The notes under the pieces were generated by a model. That model searched no databases. It saw only the letters and a list, made by a program, of their open reading frames with translations, and was not told where the DNA came from. A program made the position numbers and the translations under genes. DNA of 64,000 bases from Isoetes taiwanensis. Taxonomy: Eukaryota; Streptophyta; Lycopodiopsida; Isoetales; Isoetaceae. Each line of letters opens with the position of its first letter. Position 1 is the stretch's first letter. Positions 32,451-43,405 of this stretch are shown here, in pieces. The DNA lies in assembly GCA_021234155.1 (NCBI GenBank), contig JAJEKV010000016.1, forward strand, positions 17,914,698-17,978,697, written 5' to 3'.

Positions 32451-33900
32451 GTCATGATAATAGAATCAATGGTAATTTTGGGCTTTGGGGAAAGACATAT
32501 GTAATGCTTGGGGCAAGATGGCTATATTTTTTGGCAAAAATGATATAAGGAAAAGAGGGGCGGCGCCCAAACAAAATGTGTGAAGGTGCAAAAATGGCAA
32601 TAATATGTGCAAGGTATGGCAAGGCATAACAAATAAATAGGTGAAAAATAACAAGTGGTAAAAGGGCGGCGTGATAAGTGGTGAGAATAGTGAGTGGGCA
32701 TTAAAAAAAGAATCAAAAGGTGGGTGGGCTATAATTGGCAAGAAGAATAAGAAGTGGGAAAAAGCAACGTAAGGGCAAGTGGGTAAAAAAAAATTGCAAA
32801 GATAGGAGATGTGGTAAAAAATAAAAAGGTAGACGTGGCAATAGTTCCAAGAAAGGGCAAACGAAATTTTTTCCTTCATGCAAAACGAAATTTTTTCTTC
32901 CTCAGGCTTCTTTTTACCCGCGGCCGGCGGCCTACGACAAAGGAACGGGAGGCTATGGCGGGCAGACCGAATGGAGCTTCGCTTTCTATCCTTTGATTTG
33001 TTTTTATTGTGGTCCGTTGGCTTTGGCTTGAGCGGATGGATTCAAGAATAGAAGGACAAATGGCTATGGCGGTATGGCGGGCTATGTGGCTTCTTGCTTC
33101 TTGCCTTTCTTCTCCCTCCTTCCCACTTCTTCCCATTCTTTTTTTTTTTTCTGTAGGTCCGACGGTTTAGAACAAAAAACAGAGACTTGGCAGGGATCCG
33201 GCAGAAGAAAATGGCTATGGCAAATCTTCATCTTCTTTTTTCTATTTGTTACAGTTTAGCAAGCAAGTGCTTGTTATAAACGGCCAGTAGAGATGGAGTA
33301 ACAGATATGTAGGATTTTGTGGTAAAGGCAAGGATTGGAGAGCACTGGAAAAAACTATGAAGCAAGAGCAAGTTTTTCGACTAGTAAGAGCGGAGCATTG
33401 CAGATATAACAGAGCATGGCTTTGATAGGGATTTGGAGGGTGGCCTTGGCGGCTCTCCATAAATAATCTCAAGCGACAACACCGCCTTCTTTCTTTGATT
33501 CTTCTCTTTTTGCATTTTGATATTTACGCAAGCAAAGAACTCAAGAATCCTCGGCCAGTTGGCAAATGGAATGTGGTAGAATGAAAACAGATTTGTAAAC
33601 GGCACTTCCGACCCGTAGAGATGAAGTAGGCGGCAAGGAAGAAAAATGGCAATGAAAGCACGGATCAAAGAAAATGGCAATGAAAGCACGGAGAACAGAT
33701 CCATTAGAGGTTTGGTGGAGTCTATTAACGCCCTTGTAAGCCATTCCCAAATTTGGATTTTAGTTGGTACCCAACCCCAGGTATGGGCAAAAAGCCCCAC
33801 GAACCTCAACCAACCTCAGCCCCGAGCAACCAACACGGTAAACGTCATTATTACTTGTTGTTTTACTCATTACGCCTAAATCCCTCCTCCCCCACCTTCC
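32450..33900. other. Non-coding stretch
   Basis: Frames here are biased by low-complexity composition and show no conserved motif. A short doubled segment (GAAAATGGCAATGAAAGCAC) occurs at about 33643-33690. Confidence 0.55.
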
Positions 33901-33948
33901 CACCGGCCCGGAAGCTACAAGGGAGTAGCTTCGAAAGGACGCCCTCAA

Positions 33949-34630
33949 GAATGCCTCAATTGGGCCAAAGCTTTGGAGGGCATTTCGAATTTAGTTTTGA
34001 TGTCAATCCTGCGCCCAAATCGAAGGAATTCTCTAGTTTTCCTTCTCAGATTTTGGCAAAGAATTGCATCAATTTGGTCATGGACTGTGGAGCTCGAAAG
34101 CGATCATCACGACTCGAATTCGATCTATGGCGGAGGTAACTGCTGTTCTATTAATTTCTACCAATGACAATGAGTAATTCTTTTGAATCTGGCCCGAAAG
34201 GCCAATTCGGGTGGAGGTGCCCAAGAACTGCTTGCCCTACAAAAATCAATATAATCGGAAGGAATGCAGTCGATGAGAATGCTCTTGAAGTTTACGGTGC
34301 AATGAATATTGATCTCTCGGGCGCGTGGGGAATCTATCCCATCGATCCGATCACCGAGAAGACATCCTGAATTTCATTCTCCATCGGGGCTTATTCATTT
34401 TGCCTGTAAGGGTAATCAAGGTCTGCTTGGCTATTGCAATAATATTTCAAGTAATTCCGATGTGCATTTGAGAACAATGTACAATCAATTGTGTGGAGTG
34501 CATTGCAATATGGTAGCACATTGTAATTACCTCCAACAGTGTAACTATTTCTTAACCAACAGGTCTAAGAATACAGAAGAACCTGCAAGCTTCAATCAAA
34601 GGTTGCTTATGGAGGTGGAGTCACTTTAAA
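33949..34630 (+). pseudogene. Decayed coding region, unrecognised (part 1)
   Basis: Plus-strand frames such as PQLGQSFGGHFEFSFDVN, NSFESGPKGQFGWRCPRTAC and HPEFHSPSGLIHFACKGNQG, with LLGYCNNIS, look protein-like but change frame every 100-200 bp. The Cys/His spacing in the last block could bind metal. I do not recognise the family. It probably belonged to one gene with the following region because the strand and composition agree. Confidence 0.35.
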
Positions 34631-34695
34631 CAAGGATTGAAGAGATGCTCTGAGGACAATGACAAACCGGAGAGGAAGTTAAAAAAGACCTGAAA

Positions 34696-36746
34696 ATGAC
34701 ACCACTGGGCATGAGGGAGAGGAAAAAAGAACCGAAGGCCCTAAATATACTTGCCCCTAGTGGTGGGGGCTCTCGAAGAAGGATCCACGCTATTAAAAAT
34801 CTGGTGGATCCTACTATGGCTGAAAAGAAGAAGAGAAAACCTTGTAATATGGCTAGTTTGTTGAAAAAGCTTGTAACTAAAGATGATGTTATAGATATGT
34901 TGAAGCTTCTTGGAGCTAACCATTTAAGAAAAGCCGTTCTTTGAACAGTGCTTCTTGAATTGGGAAAGAGTCAAAGTCTTGATAACATGCAAGAATTATG
35001 TGACAATGTGGGTATCGGTCGACAAACTTACATTGCTCTCTTTAGATGTTTGCGGGATGGTATCAAACAAATGTGGTATTATAAGACCATACTGCCAAGA
35101 CTCAGTTATGTCAGAGCAAGCAGAACAAAGAGGAATGCAGAAGTACACGAACATTTGGGAGAGATGTACCAGATCACCACATCCGTGCACTTGGGATCAC
35201 TAATCATTGGGAAAAGTAAGAAGAAGGGTGGCTCCGGAAATGATCTATTTGCTCTTAATGAGAAGAATAATTGTTGGATGGATCTCTCTAAAATGCTTCT
35301 TCCTTAGTTCGCTTCTATGATATGAAAGTGGAAGAATGTGGAGGAAACTCCAAATTGCTATAAAGTTGGATGAGATGGAACCCATCAAAGGTGAAAAGTA
35401 TGAGAGGGTTTCTTTGACATTAATGAAACGTGGGGCATTGTCAAATTCGATAATGAGGAAGGGAAGTTCTGTTCAATCGAGGACCGTATTTGGTGGATAG
35501 GGGATATTTCAACCTAAGAAAATCATGGTGTTCTTCAAAGGTCTTTCAGCAGACACCTATTCCTACTATTATTGCTGCTCATGGAGCCGGAGAGAAGCTT
35601 CGTGTTCCCTGCTACCGGAGATTACGAGGTTGAATGGCATCCGGCCGCTGATCTAAAGACCATCAAGTGCATGTATAACATGAAACATGGTTACGGTAAG
35701 ACTACCCACGCATGTCCTTACTTGTTTGTATGCTAGGGTAGATGATAAGGGAAGGGAATGAGTACTCTCGAATGTGACCGGGATCTTTGAACCAACGCAT
35801 TGAGAAGGAGGACAAAACTTTGATCCCGTACTTGCAATTCTGTGAAGAGAGTACATATTTGCACTCTCCATGCCTTTCTAAGAATAGTGGATAAGATGGT
35901 GTACATGAGCATTCTTTTTTGCTTGGAATAAGTCTCCACAATCAGCCCAGAGAAAAAGTGTATGAAAGATGTTGAGAACGTGCTTTTCGATCTTGGTCTT
36001 CATGGTGGTGACTATAAAATCCTGCAAGATCCTAAGAAGGAGGCAAGGTTCCTTGTAAACCATCTATGGGTGGGGTGAAAGCGAAGAGATTTCTGCCTTG
36101 TACTAAATTACGTAAGAATGGATCATTGCCAACTGGAAAGTGCGAGGGGTATAAGGACTTGCTGGAAGCAGAAGATGGCCGTATTTCACGTGGGAGGGCA
36201 AAACTAAACTAAAGAAATTAAAGCGTGGCGCAATCCGAGCAATCGGGTAACTTTGATGGCGAGAAGAAAATGGTGGGTGGAAAGTTAGATGAATTCAGAG
36301 TAGCGAATCGAATTCACGTAAGTCGCTTATACAAGCATGGGGAGAATGCAATGTCACACATTACCTTCATATACTTCACGCCCATGGCTTGTGGTTTGCC
36401 AAAGAGTATGGGAGCTTGGGAATATGGAATAATCTGTGAGGAATGGAGAAGTCACATAAGCAAGCCAAGAATGCTTTTTTCAGGTTCACACAACATCGAG
36501 GTTCGTGTGGTAACTCATTGCAACAGATGTGCCAATGGTTCTATAGAAGGATTATCTCGCAAGCTAGAGAAAAAAGATAAAGCTAAACAAGACACGACGT
36601 TGGCTAGAATATTGAGGAGAAAAGTTGAGCAGGAAAAAAAGAAACAGATATGGTGTAGCTCTAGTGCAGCAGACAAGTTAAGGCAGTGGCGATCCACAAG
36701 GATCGGACAGGGTAGAAGATATACTTCTGGGGAATCAATTGTATGA
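34696..36746 (+). pseudogene. Decayed coding region, unrecognised (part 2)
   Basis: The blocks in order are a basic stretch (AEKKKRKPCNMASLLKKLVT), NVGIGRQTYIALFRCLRDG, IIGKSKKKGGSGNDLFALNE, a segment near 35950-36060 (VENVLFDLGLHGGDYKILQD), and 36225-36746 (GKLDEFRVANRIHVSRLYKH, SMGAWEYGIICEEWRSHI, THCNRCANGSIEGL, then a Lys-rich tail). At least six frame changes separate them. This pattern suits an old transposon protein of several hundred residues. I cannot assign a family. Confidence 0.45.
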
Positions 36747-36799
36747 ATAAATTCATATTAATGTATAACTATTGACCATGATGTGCAACTATAATGTTT

Positions 36800-37330
36800 C
36801 AAATATGTTAGGTTGGCAGCGTGGAGGCACCTGCGAAACTTAGTTGGTATTCAATTGTTGAATGACAAGTATTTCCGCGACCGTGTACCGCTCTGCATGA
36901 AGTTGGGAATTAGTTATAGATTAAGCGCTATTATTATTGCCGTGGCCACGGTCGCGAAAGCATTTGGTTTAATTGGCTATCTTTTGCCGTTTTCGCACGG
37001 TAGCAACGGTACTCTTTATATAATTATCTTTGTTATCGATGTTGTCTGCTTTTGATATTTGTTCTAAGTCATTACATTGCATATTTATCAATCTTGTCCA
37101 CTCATTTGTTGCATTACAGTTCAGAGACAATGGCACGCAGAATAGCGGTAATGCCGGATCTAACAATCCCAACAACCAAAGAACAGAAGAGAAGGCGCCG
37201 TCCCGGGCGCATTACATCATGGTGAAGACAAATGAGGGGGCGCCACTAACTATGTCGCTTCTAACAACCGCATCGCAGCACCGCCTTCCTTAGCCGAGGA
37301 AACATCCACCAAGCGTGTCCGACGGGTAGA
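36800..37330 (+). other. Gene-like fragment without identification
   Basis: After an acceptor-like ATGTTAG, a frame reads AAWRHLRNLVGIQLLNDKYF and a hydrophobic segment (SAIIIAVATVAKAFGLIGYL). The remainder to 37330 is Asn/Gly-rich (NSGNAGSNNPNNQ). Too little to call a gene. Confidence 0.25.
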
Positions 37331-37337
37331 GTTCGCA

Positions 37338-37940
37338 ATGTTGCCAATGACGCAGGGAGATTTTAGAGACATACCTTCCGAGCCAAGGCGTGTTTACCTA
37401 TTCTCTTCTGGCCATTTAGTCGGAGAAGGAACCTTCGTGCAGGCAGCTGTCTGTCATGGAGTTCCCGTGCCTGATGATTGCATCATCGTTAACGTCGATG
37501 TGGTAGTTGCACCAGACACGTCGTTGCCTGTTCCTTCGATGGGAGCTGACACCTTGCTTGAGGCACTCCATTCCTTCGTCGTGTGGCCCAGGTTGATGGC
37601 TTCTTTGACGCCAACTCTAACTCATTCTCTCAGACCGGCTAATGAGATAGATTACATAACCGGACTTCCTCGTAGAGTGCCGGAAGTTGGATTGGTGGAG
37701 ATAAACCAGGGGCCAGACTTGCCTGGAGCCGACAATGAGAATGCTAAGCCCAGGATGTTCCTGTTGGTGATGTGCCCGTCCGTCGAGCGTTCTATTGCTG
37801 TTCAAAGTTTTTTTGAACCCCGAATATTATGTACTTTCGGGTGTCCCTTTCCGGGTCCCCGCGTGGCGGCTCAATTAGAAGAAAATATCGTTCTACAAGA
37901 GGCAGCGGTACAGCACTGGTTGTGCACGAAACCATTGTAA
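37338..37940 (+). pseudogene. DUF8039-like (transposon-associated) ORF
   Basis: The open frame contains RRVYLFSSGHLVGEGTFVQA, CHGVPVPDDCIIVNVDVVV, then DTSLPVPS and LLEALHSFVVWPRLM. From memory, the series 'basic strand, HGVPL/V, V-V-V strands, ALG/S-F-V-x-WP' marks the plant DUF8039 domain, common in CACTA-type transposon proteins. The rest (PRRVPEVGLVEINQGPDLPG onward) is unassigned. The frame is uninterrupted for 200 codons, more than its neighbours. Confidence 0.5.
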
Positions 37941-38165
37941 CCATTGTATCGTCATGGTGGTTCCCCTGTTGATGAGCGCACATAGTCGAGGAATCCAAAG
38001 AGACGTAAGAGGAAGACTAAGCCTAAGCACCGCAGAAGAAATAGGTTCTGCAAAGGCCCTCCTAAAATTTGAATAAGAAGGGCCAGCCGTTTAATCAAAA
38101 GTTAAGATAGATCGCTGAATCCCAAGACTTCGAGAACCACGTGGAGTGGGTGCTTCCGGCTCACA

Positions 38166-38432
38166 ATGGCTAGAATATGTAAGGAGGTGGTTCAGGAGAG
38201 ATACAGTAAGATGAAGAGGGATAGTGCAAGGTACCGGAGAGCTGGTTACAGTTTTCCAATGCCAGAACAGGTGACTCGATTCACTGCAGATGCCCTTGAT
38301 GCTCTGCACGAGGCCGCTGAGAATCACATGGTCAGGTTCTTCGAAGACTGTGTGAAATGTGCTGTGCATTCCAAGAGAGTGACAATAATGAGGCAGGATA
38401 TTGCCTTGACAAATTACTTCCGAGGCATGTAA
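38166..38432 (+). CDS. Divergent histone H3-like protein (histone-fold part)
   Basis: The 88-residue frame shows the H3 core in order: [10 protein letters not shown] (alpha-N, compare FARLVREI), [20 protein letters not shown] (alpha-1 and alpha-2 start, compare alpha-2 ALQEAAEAYLV), [17 protein letters not shown] (loop 2, compare FEDTNLCAIHAKRVTIM) and [13 protein letters not shown] (alpha-3). Between alpha-N and the first long helix about 24 extra residues are inserted ([20 protein letters not shown] and MPEQ). No H3 tail precedes the ATG; an LPA codon run just upstream in another frame might be the start of alpha-N. The CENH3-type longer loop is not apparent. It ends 29 bp before the copia-3 LTR. 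Confidence 0.7.
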   Translation: MARICKEVVQERYSKMKRDSARYRRAGYSFPMPEQVTRFTADALDALHEAAENHMVRFFEDCVKCAVHSKRVTIMRQDIALTNYFRGM

Positions 38433-38461
38433 AGTGTTTTATATTAATGAAACGATCTTTG

Positions 38462-39129
38462 TGTTAGGATCTTATAAGAAATGTCTAGTCTATTGCATTC
38501 AATGGTCTATGCTTGCAAAATATTAACTTAAAATAAGAACACAACAATGCAAGTAGACAATAATCTTATTGTCAAATGACCATATAGGCAAATACTTTAT
38601 TTACACACGAGAGCCCAGGCATTCATCGTGAATGAATCCTTTTGCACAAAACAACTTGCCCCCACAGCTTACCGAAATGATGCTTCTACTTGTATTTATA
38701 ATCCGGCACCAATTCTCCAGGAATCGGCACCGATCTCAGCGTCGGTTTAGCACAGTTCTATATTTGAATTCGAACATGGCTCGATCTTATTTGACCGCCA
38801 TTTATAACTGTTTCTAACCATTGAAAACCTAAGGTTCATATTAAGATTCATATCGAACCATTACCTTAGATTTTCTTCTAGCCATTCAACTTTTATCACA
38901 TGATAACCTTCACCATTGAACTTCAATATCAAGCTTAACTTCAAGGCAAACCTTAGTTCTAACTTTGCATTCATGCACATGCACCCAATGCAACCTGTTA
39001 GAGTTAGATTTTCATCATTCGATCCCAGCCATTGTTATAATGTTTCTTCCATCTAGATCTCTAGATTACCAGAACAATTCTGGCTAGTAGAACTGCACCA
39101 TAATATTATAATATGAACCATACTCTTCA
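38462..39129 (-). repeat. Copia-3 3' LTR (668 bp)
   Basis: On the minus strand it begins TGAAGAGTATGG directly after the polypurine tract AAGGGAGAG, and ends GATCCTAACA. Its terminal ~110 bp match 43406-43517. The pol stop codon overlaps the first bases, as in copia-1. Confidence 0.85.
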
Positions 39130-41979
39130 CTCTCCCTTCATATTATAATCTTTGCAACTGATCAAACTTCTCAAATATGTAAATTTTGGCTCTGCTAATG
39201 CCTTGGTAAGTATGTCTGCTAGTTGCTTATCTGTTTGTACATATTCAACCTGTATAATATTCTTACGCACTAGATCTCTGATAAAATGTGCCTCCAATTC
39301 AATATGCTTTGTTCTTTCATGCAAAATGGGATTTTTGGTCATAGCAATACAACTTGTGCTGTCAGAGAATAGTATTAATGGATCTTCTTGCTGCATTCCA
39401 ATCTCATTCAATAGTCTTCTGCTCCAGACCATTTCTTTGGCTGCAAGTGTAGTAGCAGAATATTCTGCTTCTGCAGATGAGAGTGCTATGGCACTTTGTT
39501 TCTTGCATTTCCATGAAACAGGGCCACCTCCTAACATCAAAACAAATCCAGATGTAGACTTCCTTTCATCAGGATCCCCTCCCCAGTCTGAATCACAATA
39601 AGATTCAAGTTTGAGATTATTGGAATTGAACATGATTCCATAATTTACTGTCCCCTTCAAATACCTAATCACTCTTTTTGCAGCTTGCCAAATGCCAAAG
39701 TTGTTGCAATATCTGCTCAATATGTTGACAGCATATGAAATATCAGGTCTAGTGCTATTTGCCAAATAAAGAAGACATCCTATTAATTCCCTGTAAGGCA
39801 AATGCTGAACTTCATTCTTCTCTTCATCAGTTTGAGGGCATTGATCCATTGATATTTTGTTCCCTGCCACCATTGGAGTTTTTACCTCTTTGCAACTTTC
39901 CATGTTGAACCTTTTGAGTATTCCCAAAATATTCTGTCCTTGTGACAGAGTCATAATCTTGTTGCTTCTGTCCCTATATACTTCTATCCCTAAAAACCTT
40001 TTAAGTTCCCCCAGATCACTCATTTTGAATCTGCTTTTCAATATGTCTTTGCATGTTTGTAATATTCCGAGATTACTGCTAATCATCACATTATCATCCA
40101 CATACAGGGTTATATAACAGAATTCTGCTCCTTCTTTAAACAAATATATATTTCCATCATCTTTAAGTTTTGTGAAACCCTGCTCCCTCAAATATGTATC
40201 CATACACAAATACCATTTCCTAGGTGATTGTTTCAATCCATAAACAGCTCTTTTTAATTTCCACACTTTGTTTTTCCCTTGTTCAAACCCTGGAGGTTGT
40301 TTCATATAAATATCCTCTTCTAGTTTTGCATTAAGGAAAGCAGTGGTCACATCCATATGATGTACCTCTAAGTCTTGAGCATTTGCCATAGCTAACAACA
40401 TTCTTATGCTTGTCATCTTCACTATAGGAGAAAAGGTATCATCATAATCAATCCCTTGTTTTTGGGAAAAACCTTGAGCCACTAGCCTTGCTTTGTGCTT
40501 TATCTTATCTCCTTCAGTGCTCTGCTTAATTTTGTATATCCATTTGCATCCTACAACATTTTTACCATTAGGTAAGTCTACTAATTCAAAGGTTTCAGTT
40601 CTCTTGAAAGCATCAAGTTCTTCTTCCATTGCATTAGTCCAATGATTTGCATCTGAACTCTCCATAGCTTCTTTGAATGATTTGGGAACTTCAAAATCTA
40701 TCATTGCCAATATCTCAATGATATTTATTTCTGCTGCATTAAATCTCAATCTCCTGCTTCTACCTGAGGAATCTCTACCAAGTAGGTCAGTACTTACCTC
40801 TTTGGCCTCGTCTTGTAATATTTGAGCATTAGTTCTTCTCCCAATCCGAGCTTTGACTTCTGTTGTTTGCTCCTCTTGTGCAATGATTTGTTCTTCCTCT
40901 AATGGTTGTTCTACTTGTACATCTGCAACTTTGTTATCCTGCAAAACTGTTGCATTAGTTTCAATGTCATCGTCATAGATATTGGTTAGTTTGTCAAATG
41001 ATTGTGCCTTTTGAGGTGAATCCTCTTTCTTGACTGTCACATCTCCTGATTTATAATCCTTATAATGTTGACTTTCATCAAATACAACGTCCCTGCTGAC
41101 TACTACTTTCCTTCTTGCAGAATCAAACAGCCTATAGGCTTTTGAGTGCTCATCATATCCAACAAGATAGGCTATTAAAGCTCTATCATCAAGTTTCTTC
41201 CTTTGCTCTTTGGGAATATGCACAAATCCTAGACATCCATAACTCCTTAGCTTGTCATAATTTGGCTTATTACCAGACCAAAGTATCTCAGGTAAGGATC
41301 CATTAATGCTTGCTGATGGAAGTATGTTTTGTACCTCAACTGCAGTTCTAACTGCCTCTTCCCATAAGAAGTTTGGCAACCCTGTGTGTTTAATCATTGC
41401 TCTCACTGCATTTAGAATTGTTATGTTCTTCCTCTCTGCCACACCATTTTGTTGTGGAGAGTGAGAACATGTTAATTGCCTTTTTATTCCCCTTGCTTTG
41501 CAATAAACTTTAAATCTGGTTGACAAGTATTCTCCACCCCTATCCGATCTTACACACTTCACCTTGTCTCCTGTTTCAAGCTCTACTTCTGCAACATAAT
41601 TTTTGAAAGCCTCAAAGGCTTCATCTTTTGTTCTCAAGCACTTTACCTTGGCTTTTCTACTAAAATCATCTATGAATGTAATGAAGTATTTTTTTCCTGT
41701 AATACCTCTTACATTAAGGGGTCCACATAAGTCAGTATGTACCACTTCCAAGATTCTCTTAGCTTTCTTATTTGATTTTTTGAAGGGTAATCTGGTATGC
41801 TTTCCAACCATACAACCATAGCATAATTTCTTTTCATTCTCAATTTGGCAATGCTCGATTAATCCCTGTTTTCCCATGGCCAGAATGTTTTTGTTGCTTG
41901 TATGACATAATCTTTCATGCCAAATATTGATATCTGATCCTATAATTGCATTTACACATGGCACTTGATTATTTTCCAA
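39127..41979 (-). CDS. Copia-3 pol (integrase, RT, RNase H)
   Basis: A single 950-codon frame. Integrase zinc domain: WHERLCHTSNKN with CYGCMVGKHT. Integrase core: HTDLCGPLN, VRSDRGGEY, and HSPQQNGVAERKN. Then RT: KARLVAQGFSQKQGIDY, MDVTTAFLNAKLEEDIYM and catalytic LYVDDNVMIS. RNase H: YCDSDWGGD, RKSTSGFV, SSAEAEYSATT. It ends YNMKGE, like copia-1, with which it shares many blocks; the two are subfamily relatives. One small in-frame loss (NNFGIWQ lacks two residues usual before WQAAKR) is visible. The gag frame is offset by one base at 42020-42035, so gag and pol are no longer one frame. Confidence 0.97.
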   Translation of the reverse strand: MENNQVPCVNAIIGSDINIWHERLCHTSNKNILAMGKQGLIEHCQIENEKKLCYGCMVGKHTRLPFKKSNKKAKRILEVVHTDLCGPLNVRGITGKKYFITFIDDFSRKAKVKCLRTKDEAFEAFKNYVAEVELETGDKVKCVRSDRGGEYLSTRFKVYCKARGIKRQLTCSHSPQQNGVAERKNITILNAVRAMIKHTGLPNFLWEEAVRTAVEVQNILPSASINGSLPEILWSGNKPNYDKLRSYGCLGFVHIPKEQRKKLDDRALIAYLVGYDEHSKAYRLFDSARRKVVVSRDVVFDESQHYKDYKSGDVTVKKEDSPQKAQSFDKLTNIYDDDIETNATVLQDNKVADVQVEQPLEEEQIIAQEEQTTEVKARIGRRTNAQILQDEAKEVSTDLLGRDSSGRSRRLRFNAAEINIIEILAMIDFEVPKSFKEAMESSDANHWTNAMEEELDAFKRTETFELVDLPNGKNVVGCKWIYKIKQSTEGDKIKHKARLVAQGFSQKQGIDYDDTFSPIVKMTSIRMLLAMANAQDLEVHHMDVTTAFLNAKLEEDIYMKQPPGFEQGKNKVWKLKRAVYGLKQSPRKWYLCMDTYLREQGFTKLKDDGNIYLFKEGAEFCYITLYVDDNVMISSNLGILQTCKDILKSRFKMSDLGELKRFLGIEVYRDRSNKIMTLSQGQNILGILKRFNMESCKEVKTPMVAGNKISMDQCPQTDEEKNEVQHLPYRELIGCLLYLANSTRPDISYAVNILSRYCNNFGIWQAAKRVIRYLKGTVNYGIMFNSNNLKLESYCDSDWGGDPDERKSTSGFVLMLGGGPVSWKCKKQSAIALSSAEAEYSATTLAAKEMVWSRRLLNEIGMQQEDPLILFSDSTSCIAMTKNPILHERTKHIELEAHFIRDLVRKNIIQVEYVQTDKQLADILTKALAEPKFTYLRSLISCKDYNMKGE

Positions 41980-42019
41980 ACCAAAAAGGTTTCCAACTCT
42001 TTTTCCAAGAAATTTGACT

Positions 42020-43378
42020 TCATTTATGCATCATAATAGTACATTTCTTTCTGTCAAATATGACAGTATATCCCATGTCCACAAGCTGGCTGATTGAGAT
42101 CAAATTTCTTACTAATGTAGGTACACACAAAACATCCTTTAAGACAACTGCATTTCCTTGAAGATCAAATAATTCTAAGGTTCCAGAAAGTTGAATCTTT
42201 TGCAAGCCTCCATTCCCCAATCTGATGTAGCCTCCTTTCTCATGTTTTTCATCCTTAAGAAGTTTGGCAGACCCTGTTACTGTTTTCTCTGCTCCACTAT
42301 CTAATATCAACATATCATTTCCACTATTAGATTGTTTCCTAGAATTATCAACAGAGATATTACTTACCTCAGCGTCCTCATCATCTTCACTACTTCCTTC
42401 TTCAGCTTCTTGAGTCAGATTTACCCCTGGTTCCTGCCTTCCACCACCTTTTGCTTGTTTTCCTTTATTTAACTTGCCTCTCCTTCCTTTGCTGCTAGAG
42501 CACCTGTTAGCAAAATGACCTTTGCCACCACAGTTATAGCATTCAACCTCTTTGAGTTTAGGGCAGTCAGCCTTCAAGTGACCATGTGCTTTGCAGTGAT
42601 AGCAAGGACCAACATTCCCCTTTTGTTTTGCTAATTTTGTGTTGCTCCCTTTGTACTTGGATCTACCTGCATAAAGAACTTCAACATTTTCATCAACTTC
42701 GTCTGTTAGAATTTTATTTTGTTCAAATTCAGTCCTTATCATCTCCTCAGCAACTTCTCTACTTCTGGCTACATTCCTGATTAGTGTGGCTAACTGCTTG
42801 TTTTCTCCAACTGCCCTGGCCACATGCAAAAGTTTTTGCTGATCTGTCATGATCACGCCTGCACCTTCTAGGTCTGCAATGATATTATCAAACTTCGAGA
42901 AGAAAACAGTCAGGTCATCCTCTTCTCTAAGTCTAAGCTTCCTTAACTCTTTATCTAAAATATCAATTTGAGATGAACTCTTTTCTTCATAATGCTTCAG
43001 AAGATATTTCCAAATTTCTGCAGGACTTTTACCTCTAACCTTCAGTAAAATGGAAGCTCCTACTTTGCTAGTTAAAATTGCATAGGCTTCTTTTAACTTA
43101 GCTTTATCAACACCAACAAGGCCACCACCAATACTGCTTGTTGCAGTAGCATTTACACCTTTTGTTGCAGATTCTTCATCAGAAGCATTGCTCTCCCTTC
43201 TTCCTGCAACCAATCTCACTATTCCATTAGTATTACTAGAGCTAGTTTCATCTAGTAATTCCCATAGATTTTCATTTTCAAGAACATTTTTCATCTGTTC
43301 TTTCCAGATTTGAAATCCAGGGCCCCCTTCATAAACCTTAATTCCATTTAGCAGTGCAGCTCCAAACCTACTAGACAT
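42020..43378 (-). CDS. Copia-3 gag with protease
   Basis: The likely start is the Met at 43378 (MSSRFGAALLNGIKVYEGG), just inside the primer site; a longer frame to 43474 would run through the LTR. It shows the UBN2-like capsid region (IWKYLLKHYEEKSSSQIDIL, then LRKLRLREEDD), two CCHC zinc knuckles (CYHCKAHGHLKADC and CYNCGGKGHFANRC) and the aspartic protease motif LILDSGAEKTVTGS. The frame ends at TGA after TIMMHK. The next pol codons are in the +1 frame, consistent with one lost or gained base. Confidence 0.95.
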   Translation of the reverse strand: MSSRFGAALLNGIKVYEGGPGFQIWKEQMKNVLENENLWELLDETSSSNTNGIVRLVAGRRESNASDEESATKGVNATATSSIGGGLVGVDKAKLKEAYAILTSKVGASILLKVRGKSPAEIWKYLLKHYEEKSSSQIDILDKELRKLRLREEDDLTVFFSKFDNIIADLEGAGVIMTDQQKLLHVARAVGENKQLATLIRNVARSREVAEEMIRTEFEQNKILTDEVDENVEVLYAGRSKYKGSNTKLAKQKGNVGPCYHCKAHGHLKADCPKLKEVECYNCGGKGHFANRCSSSKGRRGKLNKGKQAKGGGRQEPGVNLTQEAEEGSSEDDEDAEVSNISVDNSRKQSNSGNDMLILDSGAEKTVTGSAKLLKDEKHEKGGYIRLGNGGLQKIQLSGTLELFDLQGNAVVLKDVLCVPTLVRNLISISQLVDMGYTVIFDRKKCTIMMHK

Positions 43379-43391
43379 TTCAAACAAACTT

Positions 43392-43405
43392 GGCTCTGAT
43401 ACCAC
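43392..43405 (-). other. Copia-3 primer binding site
   Basis: The minus strand reads GTGGTATCAGAGCC right after the LTR end CTAACA. TGGTATCAGAGC is complementary to the 3' end of plant initiator methionine tRNA, the usual primer of plant copia elements. Confidence 0.92.

Noticed and set aside
32466-32879. 137-codon minus-strand frame
   Set aside because: Phe/His/Leu-rich low-complexity text caused by base composition; no motif.
39127-39601. 149-codon plus-strand frame
   Set aside because: Antisense shadow of the copia-3 RNase H region.
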